Of a DNA stretch of 10,107 nucleotides, positions 7,573 to 10,107 are shown in pieces. The position numbers were made by a program, and so were the translations under genes. Source of the stretch: Bacteroidales bacterium. GTDB lineage: Bacteria > Bacteroidota > Bacteroidia > Bacteroidales > UBA932. The stretch spans positions 1-10,107 of the forward strand of contig JAFRPH010000076.1 in NCBI GenBank assembly GCA_017429205.1, read 5' to 3'. The notes under the pieces are model-generated. The model was given only the letters and a program-made list of their open reading frames with translations, did not search any database and was not told the origin of the DNA. How positions within the stretch are numbered: position 1 is the first letter of the stretch; every line of letters begins with the position of its first letter.

Positions 7573-8460
7573 ATGCTTATTCGTTATTTCAAGAATCCTT
7601 GCCCCGGGCGGGAAGGAATCTTCATGTTCACTTCCGACCACCAACTCAGGCAATTGATTTTCCGGACGGCGAGTGATTTTTCCTATGGCGTGAACACATT
7701 GGCCATCGGAACGCTGAAATTCAAAGTCCGAGTCCTCTGTTACACCTTGATGAACAACCATCTGCATCTGCTGGTCAAGGGTCATTACGAGGATTGTCTG
7801 GCCTACTTCCGGTGGGTGCTGCTCCGGCTTGCCCAGATGCTGAAGGCTCGCTACGGCATCGGCGGCGTCCTGAAAGCGGACGCCGCCGACGTTCAATATG
7901 TCACGGACAGTCAGATGTTCCTGAACGAAGTGGCCTATTTGCTCAGAAACTCCTTCAAGGCGCAGATCGACAGCCCTTTTTCCTACCCCTGGGCCCCTTT
8001 CGAAGTGTATTTCAATCCCTATCTGGAGAACATCCGGGGCGAAAGGTTCCCCAGTACCGACACTGCCAAAAGGATTCTGGGCACTCATGCCCTCATTCCG
8101 GAGAACTGGGAACACCGGAATGGGACGATCCTGAACAAATGCTTTGTGGACTACCGGACCGCCGAAAGCATGGTCGGCTCCGGTTACGCTTTGTTCAATC
8201 GAGTCCGAAAGTTCGACACGGAGTCCGTCATCGCCCAATCGCATGGCATTGAGGAACTGCTGACCTTCACGGACAACGAAATGCAAGAAAAAATCCAGGC
8301 TGTCTGTCAAAACGAACTGCATGTGGATTCTCCACACCAGTTGGGGCGCAAAGATTTGTTGCGGCTGGCCCGAACCCTGGCCTACCGGTTTTCCGCCACG
8401 AAGAAGCAGATATCCCGGTTGCTGGGTATTGCTCAAGACGTTCTGGAAAACGCATTATGA
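7573..8460 (+). CDS. Y1/HUH REP-associated tyrosine transposase (RAYT, TnpA_REP-like)
   Basis: A 295-residue single-strand DNA nuclease/transposase of the IS200-like Y1 superfamily. The metal-binding HUH motif is H63-L64-H65 in CYTLMNNHLHLLVKG, equivalent to the usual MPNHxHLL. The catalytic tyrosine is very likely Y122 in VAYLLRNSFKA, equivalent to YxxRNPxxAG. The family's YPW segment follows at 138-140. The C-terminal 40 residues (about 257-291) look like a helix-turn-helix, a common RAYT addition for DNA recognition. The N-terminus is atypical, without the usual YHVxxR block; M18 (MFTSDH) is an alternative start, but only the first ATG has a well-placed SD. Repeat copy B ends 22 bp upstream and copy C begins 5 bp downstream, the classic RAYT arrangement. 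Codon choice is visibly less GC-biased than in neighbouring recQ or serA, suggesting a transferred origin. Activity looks possible because the core residues remain. Confidence 0.85.
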   Translation: MLIRYFKNPCPGREGIFMFTSDHQLRQLIFRTASDFSYGVNTLAIGTLKFKVRVLCYTLMNNHLHLLVKGHYEDCLAYFRWVLLRLAQMLKARYGIGGVLKADAADVQYVTDSQMFLNEVAYLLRNSFKAQIDSPFSYPWAPFEVYFNPYLENIRGERFPSTDTAKRILGTHALIPENWEHRNGTILNKCFVDYRTAESMVGSGYALFNRVRKFDTESVIAQSHGIEELLTFTDNEMQEKIQAVCQNELHVDSPHQLGRKDLLRLARTLAYRFSATKKQISRLLGIAQDVLENAL

Positions 8461-8465
8461 GCAAA

Positions 8466-8617
8466 TGGTCTGCAGGTTCATATTCCACAACAACCTGTAA
8501 CACAATCAATTATGGAAAGGAGATCCGCAAACCCCTCATCAAAACGCTGGGTCTGAGGCAAGGCATCTTGCAAAGTACTGTAACACAACAACTTACAAAC
8601 CCGTCATCCGCAGACCC
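8466..8617. repeat. 152-bp compound REP-like element, copy C (downstream of the RAYT)
   Basis: Arms at 8466-8477 (TGGTCTGCAGGT, 9/12), 8523-8534 (ATCCGCAAACCC, 11/12), 8549-8560 (GGGTCTGAGGCA, 9/12) and 8606-8617 (ATCCGCAGACCC, 12/12) keep the offsets 0, 57, 83 and 140. Unlike A and B, its two 69-bp halves run head to tail: both 45-nt spacers contain CTGTAACACAA at spacer positions 18-28 in the same orientation. The right spacer also matches the left spacer of copy A at 25 of 45 positions, including the first eight (AGGCATCT). It lies between the transposase stop and the serA terminator, where the two genes converge. Confidence 0.82.
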
Positions 8618-8635
8618 GTATACGGGATGAAAACG

Positions 8636-8669
8636 AAAAGCCCGGCGCCGTGATGGCTCCGGGCTTTTT
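8636..8669. terminator. Bidirectional intrinsic terminator between the RAYT and serA
   Basis: AAAAGCCCGG (8636-8645) and CCGGGCTTTT (8659-8668) are perfectly complementary around a 13-nt segment that can itself pair (GCC/GGC). A T-run follows on the plus strand, and the A-run gives U residues on the minus strand. It can end serC-serA transcripts, whose stop codon is 17 bp away, and also transcripts running out of the RAYT. Confidence 0.9.
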
Positions 8670-8686
8670 GCTGACTGAGAGGACGC

Positions 8687-9607
8687 CTACTTGTTCACCT
8701 GGAACTTCGTGTTGCCGGTGGCGAAGTAGTCCGCGATCTGGCGGGCGGCGGCGAGGCCGGCGTTGACGTTGGCTTCGGAGGTCTGGGCGCCCATCTTCTT
8801 GGGCGTGGCGAAGACGCGGTAGCCGAACTTCTTGGTGAGCTGGTCGTAGTTGTCCGGCATGACGTCGGTGACGTACTTGAGGTCCTCACGCTCCTCCAGG
8901 GCCTTCAGGAGGCCTTCCTCGTCGATGACTTCCTTGCGGGCGGTGTTCACGACCGTCGCGCCCTTGGGCATCTTCATGAGGAGGTCATAGCCGATGCTGC
9001 GGATGGTCGCGGGCAGGGCCGGAATGTGGATGGAGAGGTAGTCGGACGTGGCATAGAGCTCCTCCACGGAGTGGACGGGTTCGGCGCCGCCGGCGACGAT
9101 CTGCTCGTCGGTGAGGAACGGGTCCAGGGCGGAGATCTTCATCCCGAGGGCCTTCGCCTTCTGGCCGACCAGCCGGCCCACGTTGCCGTAGGCCTGGACG
9201 CCCAGGCGCTTGCCCTGCAGCTCGCTGCCGGTGGCCGGGGTGAAGTGCGTGCGGGCCATGAAGATCATCAGGCCGAGGGCGAGTTCCGCCACGGCGTTGG
9301 AGTTCTGGCCGGGAGTGTTCATCACGACGACGCCGGCGGCCGTGGCCGCGGCAAGGTCCACATTGTCATAGCCCGCGCCGGCGCGGACGACGATCTTGAG
9401 CTTCGGGGCGGCGGAGATGACCTCGGCCGTCACCTTGTCGGAACGGATGATGATGGCGTCGACATCGGCCACGGCGGCGACGAAGTCGCTCTGTTCGGCG
9501 TATTTCTCCAGCTTCACGACCTCGTGGCCGGCTTCGGTGAGAATCTTGACAATCCCGTCCACCGCCTTGGCGGCGAAGGGCTTCTGAGTGGCGAGTAAGA
9601 CTTTCAT
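8687..9607 (-). CDS. serA: D-3-phosphoglycerate dehydrogenase, short ACT-less type
   Basis: First enzyme of serine synthesis: NAD-dependent oxidation of 3-phosphoglycerate to 3-phosphohydroxypyruvate. At 306 residues it has only the substrate and NAD domains and lacks the C-terminal regulatory ACT domain of longer SerA (about 410-530), so serine feedback through ACT is not expected. Visible: RAGAGYDNVD (75-84), NTPGQNSNAVAEL (97-109), nucleotide-binding AYGNVG (139-144; the first Gly of GxGxxG is replaced), NTARKEV with catalytic R224, and TPKKMGAQTSEAN (268-280). That last motif has Lys (270 or 271) where most relatives have catalytic His. As I recall, this Lys variant is typical of Bacteroides-type enzymes and the related Entamoeba enzyme. 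The ATG (9605-9607) follows the serC stop by one nucleotide, so translation is probably coupled. A bidirectional terminator follows. Confidence 0.95.
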   Translation of the reverse strand: MKVLLATQKPFAAKAVDGIVKILTEAGHEVVKLEKYAEQSDFVAAVADVDAIIIRSDKVTAEVISAAPKLKIVVRAGAGYDNVDLAAATAAGVVVMNTPGQNSNAVAELALGLMIFMARTHFTPATGSELQGKRLGVQAYGNVGRLVGQKAKALGMKISALDPFLTDEQIVAGGAEPVHSVEELYATSDYLSIHIPALPATIRSIGYDLLMKMPKGATVVNTARKEVIDEEGLLKALEEREDLKYVTDVMPDNYDQLTKKFGYRVFATPKKMGAQTSEANVNAGLAAARQIADYFATGNTKFQVNK

Positions 9608-9608
9608 A

Positions 9609-10107
9609 TTATTTCTTCAAAGCTTCGAATTCCTTCATGCAGTCGACCAGGGCCTGGACATCTTCGACGGAGCAGGCGTTGTACAGGGAGGCGCGGAAGC
9701 CGCCGACGGAGCGGTGGCCCTTGATGCCCACCATGCCGCGTTCCTTCGCGAAGGCGAAGAACTCGTCCTGCAGGTCCTCCTTGCCGGGGGCCATCACGAA
9801 GCAGACGTTCATCAGGGAGCGGTCCTCCTTGACGGCGGTGCCCACGAACATCGAGTTGCGGTCGATTTCCTCATACAGGAGGGCGGCCTTCTTCTTGTTG
9901 ATCTCGTACATGGCCTCCACGCCGCCGATGGACTTGAGCCACTTGAGGGTCTCGTTCATCACGTAGATGGCGAACACGGGCGGGGTGTTGAACATCGAGA
10001 GCTTGTCGATGTGGGTGCGGTAGTCGAGCATCGTCGGGATGTAGCGGCTCACGCGGCCGAGGGCGTCCTTGCGGACGATGGCGAAGATGACGCCGGCGGG
10101 GCCGACG
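9609..10107 (-). CDS. serC: Phosphoserine aminotransferase, 3' part
   Basis: C-terminal 166 or so residues of SerC (family length about 355-360), open to the right window edge. SerC is the PLP enzyme that transfers the amino group from glutamate to 3-phosphohydroxypyruvate, the product of SerA. Recognisable segments: [14 protein letters not shown] at the edge, directly after the expected Lys-Asn that carries PLP (outside the window), then [33 protein letters not shown] and the C-terminal [15 protein letters not shown]. No internal stop interrupts the frame, so the gene appears intact. It is upstream of serA in the same operon, with one nucleotide between stop and start. A GTG at 10050-10052 is only an internal codon, not a start. 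Confidence 0.95.
   Translation of the reverse strand, partial: VGPAGVIFAIVRKDALGRVSRYIPTMLDYRTHIDKLSMFNTPPVFAIYVMNETLKWLKSIGGVEAMYEINKKKAALLYEEIDRNSMFVGTAVKEDRSLMNVCFVMAPGKEDLQDEFFAFAKERGMVGIKGHRSVGGFRASLYNACSVEDVQALVDCMKEFEALKK

Noticed and set aside
7501..8436. 311-codon frame antisense to the transposase
   Set aside because: The sense frame carries the HUH and Tyr motifs; the antisense product shows nothing recognisable and starts and ends inside the repeat or gene.

Overview
The window looks like chromosome from a GC-rich member of the Bacteroidales. Evidence: Bacteroidetes-type promoters (TTTG, about 20 nt, TAnnTTTG), a DUF3127 OB-fold ssDNA-binding protein, a long RecQ with an extended C-terminus, a short SerA without an ACT domain, and the serC/serA/DUF1015 neighbourhood. 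A Rikenellaceae-like or uncultured gut or rumen lineage would fit, but that is inference.

Layout, left to right. Positions 1-1526 (minus) hold the start of an operon for an NADH-linked hydrogenase or dehydrogenase: a cysteine-free HndB-like protein, then a NuoF/HndC-type flavoprotein cut by the window edge. An AT-rich leader and a strong terminator separate it from a minus-strand pair (1717-2899), an FKBP-type lipoprotein followed 4 nt later by DUF3127. A divergent promoter region (2900-3071) leads into recQ (plus, 3072-5267). Next are DUF1015 (minus, 5477-6739), a small protein with two SANT/Myb-like repeats (plus, 6974-7384), a Y1/HUH REP-associated tyrosine transposase (RAYT; plus, 7573-8460), then serA and the 3' part of serC (minus, 8687 to the window end), one nucleotide apart.

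The standout is a repeat system tied to the RAYT. Three copies of a 152-bp compound element lie at 5314-5465, 7399-7550 and 8466-8617. Each has four 12-nt arms in the order GGGTCTGCGGAT, ATCCGCAGACCC, GGGTCTGCGGAT, ATCCGCAGACCC, at identical offsets (0, 57, 83 and 140). The geometry is therefore 12-45-12-14-12-45-12 in every copy. Two copies bracket the RAYT, starting 5 bp after its stop and ending 10 bp before its Shine-Dalgarno sequence. The third sits alone between the convergent ends of recQ and DUF1015. This resembles the REP/REPIN plus RAYT arrangement of proteobacteria, but in a Bacteroidales-like background and with a rigid double-unit design. The transposase and its elements lie between serA and DUF1015, genes I recall as usually adjacent in Bacteroidetes.
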